Assembly (NCBI RefSeq): GCF_000292345.1
Contig: NZ_ALOU01000058.1
Span: 62,001-126,000 of the forward strand
DNA length: 64,000 bases
DNA from: Cupriavidus sp. BIS7
GTDB lineage: Bacteria > Pseudomonadota > Gammaproteobacteria > Burkholderiales > Burkholderiaceae
Direction of reading: 5' to 3'
Shown here: positions 7,774-16,937 of the stretch, piece by piece
Position numbering within the stretch: position 1 is the first letter of the stretch
Layout: every line of letters starts with the position of its first letter
The notes under the pieces: model-generated
What the model saw: only the letters and a program-made list of their open reading frames with translations
What the model was told of the DNA's origin: nothing
Databases searched by the model: none
Program-made: the position numbers and the translations under genes

Positions 7774-9558
7774 ATGACTTATCGCGCACCGCTCAAGGAC
7801 ATGCAGTTCGTCATGAACGAACTGGCCGGCATGGAGAGCATCAGCCAGTTGCCTGGCTACGAGGAAGCCACGCCGGATACGGCACAAGCCGTGCTGGAAG
7901 AGGCCGCAAAATTCAACGAACAGGTTGTGGCGCCGCTGAACCGCGACGGCGACCTGAACCCGAGCGCCTGGAAGGACGGCGTGGTCACCACGACGCCTGG
8001 CTTCCGCGATGCATTCCGCCAGTTTGGCGAAGGCGGCTGGCAGGGCGTGCTGCACCCGGTAGATTTCGGCGGCCAAGGCCTGCCCAAGGTGATTTCGGCA
8101 GCCTGCAACGAGATGCTGAACTCGGCGAACCTGTCGTTCGCACTGTGCCCGCTGCTGACCGACGGCGCGATCGAAGCGCTGCTCACCGCCGGCACCGACG
8201 AGCAGAAGGAAACCTTCCTGCCCAAGCTGATCTCGGGCGAGTGGACTGGCACGATGAACCTGACCGAGCCGCAGGCCGGTTCGGATCTGGCTGCGGTGCG
8301 CACGCGCGCCGAGCCGCAGGGCGACGGCACGTACAAGGTGTTCGGCACCAAGATCTTCATCACGTACGGCGAACACGACATGGCGGACAACATTGTCCAC
8401 CTCGTGCTGGCGCGTACCCCCAACGCACCGGAAGGCGTGAAGGGCATCTCGCTGTTCATCGTGCCGAAGTTCCTGGTCAACGCTGACGGATCGCTCGGCG
8501 ACCGCAACGACGTGCACTGCGTGTCGATCGAGCACAAGCTCGGCATCAAGGCCAGCCCGACCGCGGTGCTGCAGTTCGGCGATCACGGCGGCGCCATTGG
8601 CACGCTGGTTGGCGAGGAAAATCGCGGCCTCGAGTACATGTTCATCATGATGAACTCGGCCCGCTTCTCGGTGGGCATGCAGGGCATCGCCGTGTCCGAG
8701 CGCGCTTACCAGCAGGCCGTGGCCTACGCAAAGGACCGTGTGCAGAGCCGCCCGGTAGATGGTTCGGCGCGCGAAGCCGTGACGATCATCCACCATCCGG
8801 ACGTCAAGCGCATGCTGATGACGATGCGCTCGCTGATCGAAGGCGCACGCTCGGTGGCCTATGTGGCCGCTGCCGCCAGCGACATCGCGCACCAGCACCC
8901 GGACGAAGCCGTGCGCCGCCAGAACATGGCGCTGTACGAATTCCTGGTGCCGGTGGTGAAGGGCTGGAGCACCGAGCTGTCGATCGACGTGACCAGCCTG
9001 GGCGTGCAGGTGCACGGCGGCATGGGCTTTATCGAGGAAACCGGCGCCGCGCAGCACTACCGTGACGCGCGCATCCTGCCGATCTACGAAGGCACGACCG
9101 CCATCCAGGCGAACGACCTCGTCGGCCGCAAGACCGTGCGCGATGGCGGCGCCGTGGCACGTGCAATCTGCGCGCAGATCGCCGAAACGGAAGCTGCGCT
9201 TGGCAAGCATGGCGGCGCCGCGTTCACGGCGGTCCAGGCTCAGTTGAAGCAGGGCCGCGAAGCGCTGGAAGCCGTGGTTAAGTTTGTCGTCGACAACACC
9301 AAGGCCGATCCGAATGCCGTGTTCGCCGGCAGCGTGCCGTACCTGAAGCTGTGCGGCATCGTGTTCTCGGGCTGGCAGCTCGGCCGTTCAATGCTGGCTG
9401 CCGATGCCAAGCGTGCGGAAGACCCGGCGTTCTACGACGCCAAGGTCGCTACCGCGCATTTCTTCGGCCAGCACATCCTGTCGCAGGCTTCGTCGCTGCG
9501 CGCAGCGATCGTTGAAGGTGGGGCGCCGGTCAATGCGCTGAACGCCGATCAGTTCTGA
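7774..9558 (+). CDS. Acyl-CoA dehydrogenase, long form with C-terminal extension
   Basis: FAD enzyme of the acyl-CoA dehydrogenase superfamily, 594 residues, which is about 200 longer than the classic four-helix type. The extra C-terminal helical domain matches the group that includes DmdC and related long dehydrogenases. Visible signatures are the FAD/substrate stretch MNLTEPQAGSDLA, the second stretch VHGGMGFIEETGAAQHYRDARILPIYEGTT and the glutamate region near YEGTTAIQANDL. The exact acyl substrate cannot be told. TAGGAGACAAGCT precedes the ATG. ETF, its electron acceptor, is encoded just upstream. Confidence 0.9.
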   Translation: MTYRAPLKDMQFVMNELAGMESISQLPGYEEATPDTAQAVLEEAAKFNEQVVAPLNRDGDLNPSAWKDGVVTTTPGFRDAFRQFGEGGWQGVLHPVDFGGQGLPKVISAACNEMLNSANLSFALCPLLTDGAIEALLTAGTDEQKETFLPKLISGEWTGTMNLTEPQAGSDLAAVRTRAEPQGDGTYKVFGTKIFITYGEHDMADNIVHLVLARTPNAPEGVKGISLFIVPKFLVNADGSLGDRNDVHCVSIEHKLGIKASPTAVLQFGDHGGAIGTLVGEENRGLEYMFIMMNSARFSVGMQGIAVSERAYQQAVAYAKDRVQSRPVDGSAREAVTIIHHPDVKRMLMTMRSLIEGARSVAYVAAAASDIAHQHPDEAVRRQNMALYEFLVPVVKGWSTELSIDVTSLGVQVHGGMGFIEETGAAQHYRDARILPIYEGTTAIQANDLVGRKTVRDGGAVARAICAQIAETEAALGKHGGAAFTAVQAQLKQGREALEAVVKFVVDNTKADPNAVFAGSVPYLKLCGIVFSGWQLGRSMLAADAKRAEDPAFYDAKVATAHFFGQHILSQASSLRAAIVEGGAPVNALNADQF

Positions 9559-9578
9559 TCCGCCGGCCTGAAGCAATG

Positions 9579-9613
9579 AAAATGGGCGACCCCTAGGGGT
9601 CGCCCATTTTTTT
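9579..9613. terminator. Bidirectional terminator between acyl-CoA dehydrogenase and dadA
   Basis: AAAATGGGCGACCCC and GGGGTCGCCCATTTT form a perfect inverted repeat with T-runs on both strands; it can serve both converging genes. Confidence 0.9.
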
Positions 9614-9632
9614 GCCTGGTGGCGCTGAGGTA

Positions 9633-10937
9633 TCAGGCCGGCAGCGGACGCGGCACGTGGTGCGTGCGCGGTTGCTTGCGATAGCGGTCGACGGAGAGAT
9701 CGTCGGCGCGGATCGCCGGGCGCGTGCCCGAGACGAGGTCCGACAGCAACTGGCCAGAGCCGCATGCCATCGTCCAGCCCAGCGTGCCATGGCCGGTGTT
9801 GAGCCACAGGCCGCGAATACCGGCCGGCCCGACTACCGGCGTGCCATCTGGCGTCATCGGACGCAGACCGGTCCAGAACGTCGCGCGGCTAACGTCGCCG
9901 GCGCCCGGGAAGAGGTCGGTTACCACATGCTCTAGCGTGCGGCGCTTGTTCGCATCCAGCGAGCGGTCGTAGCCAACGATCTGCGCCATGCCGCCCACGC
10001 GGATGCGGTCGTCGAAGCGCGTGATCGCCACCTTGTAGGTTTCGTCGAGCACGGTCGATACCGGGCTCTTCGATGCGTCGGTGAGCGTCACCGTGATCGA
10101 GAATCCCTTGAGCGGATAGACGGGCAGGTTCGACAAGCCCGGCAGCACGTGCTTCACGAACGGTGTGGACCAGCTACCAAGCGCGACGACTACGGCATCG
10201 GCCATCATCGGCTGGCCCTCGACGATTGCACCGGTCACGGCGTCGCCCTGCGTCAGCAGGCCGTCGATGGAACGGTTGTAGTGGAACTGCACGCCGATCG
10301 ATTCAGCCATCGCTGCCAGCCGTTCGGTAAACAGCTGGCAGTCGCCGGTTTCATCGTTCGGCAGGCGCAACCCACCGGCCAGCTTGTGGCCGACGGCGGC
10401 GAGCGCCGGTTCGCTCGCGGCGAGTTCATCGCGCGAAAGCAGTTCGTACGGCACGCCCGCTTCCTTGAGCACTGCGATGTCGCGCGACGCGGCTTCGAGC
10501 TGCGCGTCGGTACGGAACACCTGGAGCGTGCCTTGCTGGCGGCCTTCATAGTTGATGCCGGTTTCCGCGCGCAGCGCGCGGATGCAGTCGCGGCTGTACT
10601 CGGCCAGACGGACCATGCGTTCCTTGTTGACTGCATAGCGGTCGGCCGTGCAGTTCTGCAGCATTTGCCACATCCACTGGAGCTGGAACAGCGTGCCGTC
10701 GGGTTTGATCGTCAGCGGCGCGTGCTCCTGGAACATCCACTTGATGGCCTTGAGCGGAACACCAGGCGCCGCCCATGGCGACGCGTAGCCCGGCGAAATC
10801 TGGCCGGCGTTGGCAAAGCTGGTGCCAAGAGCCGGGCCGCCTTCGCGGTCGACCACGATGACTTCGTGACCGGCCCGCGCCAGATACCAGGCGCTGGTAA
10901 CGCCAATCACGCCACTGCCAAGAACTAGAACGCGCAT
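9633..10937 (-). CDS. dadA: D-amino acid dehydrogenase
   Basis: Membrane-associated FAD enzyme that oxidises D-amino acids, chiefly D-alanine, to 2-oxo acids and ammonia. 434 residues, the usual length. The N-terminal dinucleotide-binding motif is [20 protein letters not shown], followed by [36 protein letters not shown] and [16 protein letters not shown] near the end are typical of DadA. The start was set at MRVLVLG, as in known DadA proteins, although a frame runs to 10958. The gene diverges from an Lrp-type regulator, a common arrangement for dad operons; no alanine racemase gene follows here. Confidence 0.92.
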   Translation of the reverse strand: MRVLVLGSGVIGVTSAWYLARAGHEVIVVDREGGPALGTSFANAGQISPGYASPWAAPGVPLKAIKWMFQEHAPLTIKPDGTLFQLQWMWQMLQNCTADRYAVNKERMVRLAEYSRDCIRALRAETGINYEGRQQGTLQVFRTDAQLEAASRDIAVLKEAGVPYELLSRDELAASEPALAAVGHKLAGGLRLPNDETGDCQLFTERLAAMAESIGVQFHYNRSIDGLLTQGDAVTGAIVEGQPMMADAVVVALGSWSTPFVKHVLPGLSNLPVYPLKGFSITVTLTDASKSPVSTVLDETYKVAITRFDDRIRVGGMAQIVGYDRSLDANKRRTLEHVVTDLFPGAGDVSRATFWTGLRPMTPDGTPVVGPAGIRGLWLNTGHGTLGWTMACGSGQLLSDLVSGTRPAIRADDLSVDRYRKQPRTHHVPRPLPA

Positions 10938-11045
10938 TTTGGGGGCTCTCAACTGCAATATGGTGGTGTGGAAGAATTCGCTTCTATACTATTGACTTCA
11001 AAGCAGTCATAGTTACCGAATTTCGTCGGGAAACAGGAAAAAATC

Positions 11046-11561
11046 ATGAGAACGAGTCGTCAGCCGGTGCGCTCGCTCGATCGGCTGGATCGGAAGATCC
11101 TTGGGGTCCTGCAGGCGGACGGACGGATATCGATGAAGGACCTGGCGGAGACCGTCGGCCTCACGATTACGCCGTGCATCGAGCGCGTGAAAAGGCTCGA
11201 ACGGGACGGGGTCATCATGGGCTACTTCGCCCGGTTGAATCCGGCGCTGCTTGGCAGCGCGCTGCTGGTGTTCGTGGAGATTTCGCTCGGCAACAAGTCG
11301 GGCAACATGTTCGAACAGTTCCGGCGCGAGGTGCTGCGGATTCCCGAGGTGCTCGAATGCCATCTGGTCTCGGGCGACTTCGATTACCTGATCAAGGCAC
11401 GCATTCGCGAGATCGGCGAGTATCGCCGGCTGCTCGGCGACATCCTGCTGCAGCTGCCGGGCGCCGCGCAGTCCAAAAGCTACGTCGTGATGGAGGAGAT
11501 CAAGGAGACGCTGGCGATTGCCGTGGACGAGAAGGAGCGTGGTCCGGCGGGCGCGGCCTGA
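11046..11561 (+). CDS. Lrp/AsnC family transcriptional regulator
   Basis: 171 residues. N-terminal winged helix-turn-helix (about 11-60, SLDRLDRKILGVLQADGRIS onward) and a C-terminal RAM ligand-sensing domain (about 75-150). AGGAAAAAATC precedes the ATG. It is divergent from dadA across a 108-base gap, so it is likely to be the alanine-responsive activator of dadA, as Lrp or DadR is elsewhere. That target is inferred from position only. Confidence 0.88.
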   Translation: MRTSRQPVRSLDRLDRKILGVLQADGRISMKDLAETVGLTITPCIERVKRLERDGVIMGYFARLNPALLGSALLVFVEISLGNKSGNMFEQFRREVLRIPEVLECHLVSGDFDYLIKARIREIGEYRRLLGDILLQLPGAAQSKSYVVMEEIKETLAIAVDEKERGPAGAA

Positions 11562-11585
11562 GCGCAGCAGGCCAGGTTCGTGTAC

Positions 11586-12671
11586 TCAGAACAGGCTGCC
11601 CTGCGGCCCGTCATCCGCCGGCACCTGAAACAGATCCGTGCGAAGCGCGTGACGCTCCTGGTTCAATCCAAGCCTCCTGCAAGCCAGATCGAATCGCTTC
11701 CGCACAAGCTCAGCGAAAATCCCCGTGCCGCGCATGCGCCGCGTGAATTCGGCATCGTTATGCTTCCCGTCACGCATGTCCTCGATGATGCTCAGTACAT
11801 GCTGCTTTCGCCCAGGGAAGTGTTCACCAAGCCATTCGACGAAGATGTCGTGCACCTCCAGCGGCAGGCGCAGCATGACGAACCCGGCAGATGTTGCGCC
11901 AGCTTCACGGCAGGCCTTGAGGATGTTCTCAAGGTCATACTCGTTCAGGGCGGGAATGACCGGGGCAACTAGTACCCCCGCAGGCACGCCTGCCTCGGCA
12001 AGCATCCTGATGGCTTCAATCCGCCGCATCGGCGTACTGGCGCGCGGTTCCATCTTTCGGGCGAGATCGGCGTCAAGCGTCGTGACCGAGACAAACACGC
12101 GAGCCAGGCCCTTCACCGCCATTCGGGCGAGGATATCGATGTCACGTGTCACCAGGAACGACTTGGTTGTGATCGCCACCGGATGGTTGAACCGCTCCAG
12201 CACTTCCAGGATCTCGCGCGTGAGCTGGAACTTCCTTTCGATCGGCTGGTACGGGTCGGTGTTGGTGCCAAGTGCAATGACGCTGGGCTTGTACGTCTTT
12301 CTGCGAAGCTCGCGCTCAAGCAGTTCCGCGGCATTCGGCTTGGCAAACAGCTTGGTTTCGAAGTCGAGCCCAGGCGACAGGCCCAGATACGCATGGGTCG
12401 GGCGCGCGAAACAGTATGAGCACCCGTGCTCGCAGCCTCGATAGGCATTGATCGACTGGTCGAACGGGACGTCGGGGGATTGATTGCGCGAAATGATCGA
12501 CTTCGCGGGCTCTATCGCTACCGTGGTTTTCGGTGGGGATTGCTCGCCGTGCAGCGCTTCCAGATCGGTCAGGATGGCCGCATCCGCCTCCCGGGACAGG
12601 CTGTCAAAACGCGACTCTGCGTTGGACAGTGCGCCTCTTCCCTTGCGGAATCCATCTGTTAATGAAGCCAT
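11586..12671 (-). CDS. SplB-like radical SAM protein (PA0069 family), SOS-controlled
   Basis: 361 residues. The radical SAM cluster motif is CEHGCSYC (C-x3-C-x2-C), followed by FARPTHAYLGLSPGLDFETK, as in proteins of the SplB (COG1533) group. SplB repairs spore photoproduct in Bacillus, but the reaction of this proteobacterial branch is not established. The ATG at 12671 has GGGAGGC upstream. A perfect LexA box lies 30 bases before the start, so the gene is probably induced by DNA damage, which fits a repair role. It ends close to the Lrp gene, convergently. Confidence 0.85.
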   Translation of the reverse strand: MASLTDGFRKGRGALSNAESRFDSLSREADAAILTDLEALHGEQSPPKTTVAIEPAKSIISRNQSPDVPFDQSINAYRGCEHGCSYCFARPTHAYLGLSPGLDFETKLFAKPNAAELLERELRRKTYKPSVIALGTNTDPYQPIERKFQLTREILEVLERFNHPVAITTKSFLVTRDIDILARMAVKGLARVFVSVTTLDADLARKMEPRASTPMRRIEAIRMLAEAGVPAGVLVAPVIPALNEYDLENILKACREAGATSAGFVMLRLPLEVHDIFVEWLGEHFPGRKQHVLSIIEDMRDGKHNDAEFTRRMRGTGIFAELVRKRFDLACRRLGLNQERHALRTDLFQVPADDGPQGSLF

Positions 12672-12700
12672 GGGGAGCCTCCCGCCTGCTCAAGTACTAA

Positions 12701-12720
12701 TACTGTATAAATATACAGTA
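12701..12720. promoter_or_regulatory. LexA (SOS) box
   Basis: TACTGTATA-AA-TATACAGTA is a perfect nine-base inverted repeat that matches the consensus TACTG(TA)5CAGTA of gamma- and betaproteobacterial LexA. It ends 29 bases before the radical SAM gene start, where it would cover the promoter. Confidence 0.88.
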
Positions 12721-12826
12721 TCTTGGGCATGATAGTGGGGCCTTGAAGGGAAGTGCGCCTGCCGTGCCGGAATCTCATGCCGGCGCATTTCCCTGAATGT
12801 GCCGGGGCCGCATTGCCCCGGTATTG

Positions 12827-13060
12827 CTACAGATGCTTCGAACCCGACAGGCTGCTGCTCCGTCCCCCGCCGAGACCGAAGGGCCGACCGCGCAAGGCAG
12901 CCGGCAGGCAAGGTTCGTTTTTCTGGGCCATGGCGTCGTCGATCATGTGGCAGGCCAGTTCCAGTGCCGCTTTTGCATTGGCTGGCGGCAGGCCAGACGA
13001 CATGGCCAGCCGTACAGCGATCGCCGCGAGGCGTCCTTCCTCATAACTTGGATGCTCCAT
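12827..13060 (-). CDS. Small protein of unknown function
   Basis: 77 residues, not recognised. It begins MEHPSYEEGRLAAIAVRLAM and is mostly helical in look for the first 45 residues (AKAALELACHMIDDAMAQK), then a basic, glycine- and serine-rich tail. The strong ribosome-binding site AAAGGGGGACCAG before the ATG is the main reason to call it. No membrane segment. It lies between a LysR gene and the SOS-controlled radical SAM gene, on the same strand as both. Confidence 0.5.
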   Translation of the reverse strand: MEHPSYEEGRLAAIAVRLAMSSGLPPANAKAALELACHMIDDAMAQKNEPCLPAALRGRPFGLGGGRSSSLSGSKHL

Positions 13061-13105
13061 CTGGTCCCCCTTTGCCGCGCCGGGAGCGTGGCGCTGCGTG
13101 TCAAT

Positions 13106-14044
13106 CTAAACAGTATGGGCGATACGCGGAGGAGGGGGCGAATCGTCGCGATCCCAGTAGGGTGGCGAGCCGAACCTGTTGGCGAAGAAGTCGACAAAGG
13201 CGCGCGTCTTGGCGGGCACCAGATGGCGGCTGGGGTACACGGCCCAGATCGAGACCGCCGGCAGGACCGGATATTCGTCGAGCACCGTTACCAGTTCCCC
13301 GCGGCGCAAATGCACCGCGACATCCCAGGTCGACTTCAGCGCGATACCCATGCCTGCGAGAATTGCATCGCGAATCACCTCGCCGTTGTCGACGCGCAGG
13401 TTGCCGCGCACGCTCACCGAGGTTTCGCCCACGGGGGTGTCAAAGCGCCAGGTCGACTGATCGCCAAGAACCAGGCAGTTGTGCTTGCGCAAGTCTTCCG
13501 GGTGGCGCGGCACGCCGTGGCGGGCAAAGTAGGCCGGCGATGCGCAGATAACGCGATGACTTGGGGCGAGCGGCCGCGCCACGAGCGTGGAGTCAGGCAG
13601 GGCGCCCATGCGCAGCGCGACGTCGATGCCGCTATCGACAAGACTGACAATCTGATCGGTAAGGCGCAGGTCCAGCATCAGGCCGGGGTAAGCGGCCAGG
13701 AATGCGGGAATCGCGGGGGACACATGCTGACGGCCAAACGATGCCGGCGCAGCGACGCGAAGCGCGCCGTGTGGTGCTTCCGCGCCTCGGCCAACCGACT
13801 GCGCGGCAAGTTCCGATGTGGCCAGCAACTGCTCTGCATGCTCAAGGAAACGCTCGCCGTCGCTGGTGAGGGAAAGACGGCGCGTGGTACGGTGCAGCAG
13901 CCGCGTGCCGAGTTGATCCTCAAGCCTCTGGAGGCGGGCGCTGGCGGTGGAGGTCGACAACGCAAGATCGCGCGCCGCCGCCGAAAGGTTGCCGAGCGCC
14001 GCCGCGCGCACGAATACCGCGATATCGATCAGATCGAAGTGCAT
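13106..14044 (-). CDS. LysR family transcriptional regulator
   Basis: 312 residues. The N-terminal helix-turn-helix covers about residues 18-60 with NLSAAARDLALSTSTASARL and the usual TRLLHRTTRRLSLT wing. The C-terminal two-lobed effector domain starts near 90. The lysine/serine-rich consensus and the RNLRVDNGEVI region resemble CrgA/AaeR-type members. It faces away from the gene at 14080-14580, which is transcribed in the same direction just upstream, so no divergent target gene is evident. Confidence 0.85.
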   Translation of the reverse strand: MHFDLIDIAVFVRAAALGNLSAAARDLALSTSTASARLQRLEDQLGTRLLHRTTRRLSLTSDGERFLEHAEQLLATSELAAQSVGRGAEAPHGALRVAAPASFGRQHVSPAIPAFLAAYPGLMLDLRLTDQIVSLVDSGIDVALRMGALPDSTLVARPLAPSHRVICASPAYFARHGVPRHPEDLRKHNCLVLGDQSTWRFDTPVGETSVSVRGNLRVDNGEVIRDAILAGMGIALKSTWDVAVHLRRGELVTVLDEYPVLPAVSIWAVYPSRHLVPAKTRAFVDFFANRFGSPPYWDRDDSPPPPRIAHTV

Positions 14045-14079
14045 CGCCGTGGCACGAGGCGCGATTCGCAGTGTGCCCT

Positions 14080-14580
14080 TTATTCCTGCGAGAGTGCCTT
14101 CGCGGCTTCCACCTGCGATTCGAAGAATGTCTGGAAGCTGATCGCAAGTCCGGCCATCAGCAGGCCCGTGCCGATCATCAGCGAAAGGATGATCAGGATC
14201 ACCACGGGCCAGCCCGAGCGCGTGGGTGCGCCGTGCGGGTTATAGCGCTCGTCCCATTTCTCGTCGGGACGCAGGCCGAACACGATGGCCGTCAGGAAGG
14301 CACTTGTCAGCGAAATACCGCCGGCAACGGCGAATACCCAGTTCAGGGCCGTGTTGCCGACTCCGATCATCAGCGACGCGATGCCGATGGCACCAGCCAC
14401 GGTACCGATCAGATGGGCCCAGCCAAACTTGTCGCCAAGCCCCTTCAGATAGAAACGATGCGCGCCCAGGCTGCCGAACAGGAAGGCCAGTGCAACGGTG
14501 ACCAGTTTGGATTTGCCGCGCGTGTCGGGCGTCTTGCGGGCTTCAGTGGCGATGGCGGGGGCTTGGCTGGCAGCAGACAT
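14080..14580 (-). CDS. TM2-domain membrane protein
   Basis: 166 residues from the ATG at 14580 (a longer frame reaches 14622). The stretch VALAFLFGSLGAHRFYLKG is the hallmark of TM2 proteins: a helix, a GxHRFYLG-like turn and a second helix. Two further hydrophobic segments lie at about 75-100 and 130-155, so four membrane segments are likely. Function of bacterial TM2 proteins is unknown. The ribosome-binding site is poor, so the start is uncertain. It lies 35 bases upstream of the LysR gene and may be cotranscribed. Confidence 0.7.
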   Translation of the reverse strand: MSAASQAPAIATEARKTPDTRGKSKLVTVALAFLFGSLGAHRFYLKGLGDKFGWAHLIGTVAGAIGIASLMIGVGNTALNWVFAVAGGISLTSAFLTAIVFGLRPDEKWDERYNPHGAPTRSGWPVVILIILSLMIGTGLLMAGLAISFQTFFESQVEAAKALSQE

Positions 14581-14622
14581 CGTATGGAATTGGTGGCGGG
14601 TGGCGGGCAATCGGTCGCACAT

Positions 14623-14975
14623 TGTACGCCCGCGCCCGGACGATTTTGCTGTCGTCGGGATGACCAGATGGCAGCAACAACGTTCGAGGCCAGATCGGAA
14701 ATATGCTTTTCGCTGTACAGCACGACAGTGTGCAGCAGCATGTAGCTACGAAGGCGATAAACGACCCGGATGACGGCCCGGAAGCCGTGTCAGGTCGTCA
14801 ATAAGGGAGGCATGATGAATGGAGGCTGCGCCCGACCGTGGAGGCAATGCAGTGGGTGCCGGACAGAGGCAGGTCAGGTCGATTGCCGTCTGCGCAACGA
14901 CGGCACACTGTACGTCCCCGGACAGCGCCGGGCGGCAGCCTGTGCGGCGCTAGTTCGCGCGCACGAATGTAGAGA
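14623..14975. other. Gap without a supported gene
   Basis: I see no conserved frame here. An ATG pair at 14812 and 14815 has AAGGGAGG upstream, but its frame runs on through the terminator at 14976-15006 and across an exported-protein gene on the other strand, and its product has no recognisable features. Confidence 0.5.
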
Positions 14976-15006
14976 CAAAGAAAAACGGCCGGAAGTTCCG
15001 GCCGTT
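14976..15006 (-). terminator. Terminator of the exported-protein gene
   Basis: AACGGCCGGAA and TTCCGGCCGTT form a perfect stem (14984-15006); on the minus strand TTTTTCTTTG follows. It lies 22 bases after the stop of the gene at 15029-15433. Confidence 0.85.
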
Positions 15007-15028
15007 CGGTTGGTGCTTGTTGACAGGT

Positions 15029-15433
15029 CTAGCGGCCGCCTTCGCGCCCACGTGCCTGCCAGCCGGGGCCGCCGTTGCCTTGCCGCGCTTCATTGCCACG
15101 CATTGTGGCCTCCCCGGGGGTGTTGCGGTCCCCTCCAGGATGATGTGCACGTTCGTCTTCACGCCCGCCAGCGGTCGGTGGACGCCCGCTCAGGCGGTCA
15201 TCGTTGCGAGCGCGCGCCTCCATGCGGTCGATCTGCGCCTGCACATGGTCACGATTCTCGGCGCGTACACTCGCCATTTCCCAGCCGCCAAAACGCCCCG
15301 CACGCACCGGGTGATCGGTGTGGTTGTGCTGCCAGAAGGCGACTTGCGCGTGGCCGGTGGCAATACTGCCAACAAGGCCGATGACGGCCACGGTACCAGC
15401 CACCAGAAGGCGCAGGCGGGGGCGGGTAAGCAT
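15029..15433 (-). CDS. Small exported protein of unknown function
   Basis: 134 residues. An N-terminal signal-like helix (about residues 8-27, LRLLVAGTVAVIGLVGSIAT, ending near GHAQ) is followed by a hydrophilic, Arg/Gly/His-rich region without recognisable domains. The middle part (about 45-70) could be a short coiled coil. The start ATG at 15433 is preceded by GGATCTTGGG at a loose distance. A strong terminator follows the gene, which supports it being real. It is likely to be periplasmic; the role is unknown. Confidence 0.6.
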   Translation of the reverse strand: MLTRPRLRLLVAGTVAVIGLVGSIATGHAQVAFWQHNHTDHPVRAGRFGGWEMASVRAENRDHVQAQIDRMEARARNDDRLSGRPPTAGGREDERAHHPGGDRNTPGEATMRGNEARQGNGGPGWQARGREGGR

Positions 15434-15640
15434 GCGGAATCCCAAGATCCTGTAGCAGAGATAAGTCAGGAGTTGGGTTCATGGTACGCAGGGGCCGTGT
15501 GACCGCCTATGCCAATCCCGTTACCGGTGTAACGGATTGTTTCGTCATTTTTGACAGCTTTGGAGCGTCTGTCGCAACTCCGCCGCAACGCCGCGCCAGG
15601 CCTGCCTTGGCGGGGTTGGGGCGGGATTTCCAGCGATGCT

Positions 15641-16762
15641 TCAAGGCGCGTACCGGATGCGGTAGATCGTATTGGCCATGTCGTCGCTGACCAACAGCGA
15701 ACCGTCGGGGGCGACCTGCACATCGACCGGTCGGCCCCAGGCCTTGCCATTCTGCAGCCAGCCTTCGGCAAAGATCTCCTGGTGCAGCACATGCCCGGCG
15801 TCATCGAGCACAACCCGCGCGATCCGGTAGCCGATGGGCACCGAGCGGTTCCAGCTGCCATGCTCGGCGATGAAGATGTTGTTCTTCCGATATTCGGGCG
15901 GAAATTGTTTGCCGGTGTAGAAGCGCATGCCAAGCGCCGCGACATGCGGTCCGAGCTTGGCAACGGGAGGTACAAATGCCGAGCACGGGCGTTGCTTTCC
16001 GAACTCGGGATCGGGGACCGTGCCAGCGTGGCAATAGGGGTAGCCGAAGTGCTCGCCCTGACGTGTCAGCCGATTGAGTTCATCGTCGGGCTGATCGTCG
16101 CCAAGCCAGTCGCGCCCGTTGTCGGTGAACCAGAGTTCATGCGTGACCGGATTCCAGTCGAAGCCAACCGAGTTGCGCACGCCTTTGGCCACCACCTGCA
16201 GATCGGAGCCATCCGGCTTCATCTTCATGATGTTTGCGTAGCGGTTTTCGTCTTGCGCGCAGATGTTGCATGGCGCACCCACCGGAACATATAGATAGCC
16301 ATCCGGACCGAAGGCGATGAATTTCCAGCCGTGATGCGTTTCGGTTGGAAACTTGTCACTGACCGTGACGGGGCGTGGCGGATTGTCGAGCCGGGCCTCG
16401 ATGTCATCGAGGCGCACGATGCGTGAGGTCGACGATGCGTACAATGCGCCGTCGCGGAAGGCGACGCCAACCGGCATGGTGAGTCCCGACGCAATCACGC
16501 GCGTCTTCGGATGCGGTTCAAGCGGCGCCGTCAGCGCATACACCTTGCCTTCGCCGCGGCTGCCCACGAACAGCGTGCCGCTCGGGGAAAACGTCATGCC
16601 GCGCGCGCCCGGCACGTCGTCGCTGAGTACTTCTATCCTGAACCCCGGCGGCAGCCGGATCTGGTCGATCGGTGGGGCGGCCAGTGCAGCGGTTGCGGAC
16701 CACGTGGCGCCAAACAGGGCCACGATGCTGGTGAATCTTGTGATGTGCTGATTCAGGCGCAT
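15641..16762 (-). CDS. Exported sorbosone/glucose dehydrogenase-like beta-propeller protein
   Basis: 373 residues with a signal peptide (about 1-28, ending TAALAAP). The rest fits the GSDH-type six-bladed propeller of PQQ-dependent soluble aldose dehydrogenases and L-sorbosone dehydrogenases: GMTFSPSGTLFVGSRG, GVRNSVGFDWNPVTHELWFTDNGRD and HGSWNRSVPIGYRI are typical blades. A PCNIC cysteine pair lies mid-protein. Whether it is a true PQQ enzyme cannot be told. GGAGACAAGTC before the ATG at 16762 sets the start; a longer frame to 16822 lacks such a site. The 207 bases after the gene's stop hold nothing I recognise. Confidence 0.8.
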   Translation of the reverse strand: MRLNQHITRFTSIVALFGATWSATAALAAPPIDQIRLPPGFRIEVLSDDVPGARGMTFSPSGTLFVGSRGEGKVYALTAPLEPHPKTRVIASGLTMPVGVAFRDGALYASSTSRIVRLDDIEARLDNPPRPVTVSDKFPTETHHGWKFIAFGPDGYLYVPVGAPCNICAQDENRYANIMKMKPDGSDLQVVAKGVRNSVGFDWNPVTHELWFTDNGRDWLGDDQPDDELNRLTRQGEHFGYPYCHAGTVPDPEFGKQRPCSAFVPPVAKLGPHVAALGMRFYTGKQFPPEYRKNNIFIAEHGSWNRSVPIGYRIARVVLDDAGHVLHQEIFAEGWLQNGKAWGRPVDVQVAPDGSLLVSDDMANTIYRIRYAP

Positions 16763-16863
16763 GACTTGTCTCCGGTTCGCGGTTTTTGCCACGCTGCGCC
16801 CCAGGCCATGTTGCGTCAACATCGCTCCGGACGCGCCACTTGCAGCGGGAAAGCCGTAAGTGT

Positions 16864-16892
16864 TTGTTTGGACTCGGGAAGTGGGCTATACT
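16864..16892 (+). promoter_or_regulatory. Predicted promoter of the rpsP operon
   Basis: TTGTTT (16864-16869) and TATACT (16887-16892) with a 17-base spacer, 45 bases before the rpsP start. Confidence 0.6.
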
Positions 16893-16937
16893 CTTGCGTT
16901 TCGTGTTCGCACACCCCCGTTTTTTCGAGGAATAAAC

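Noticed and set aside
5929..9210. 1093-residue open frame on the minus strand
   Set aside because: It lies antisense to etfB, etfA and the acyl-CoA dehydrogenase, all clearly real; long antisense frames are expected at this GC content and its product is His/Arg-rich without motifs.
14812..15384. Plus-strand frame with AAGGGAGG before its ATG
   Set aside because: It runs through a terminator hairpin and antisense to the exported-protein gene; product has no recognisable feature. The ribosome-binding site alone is not enough.
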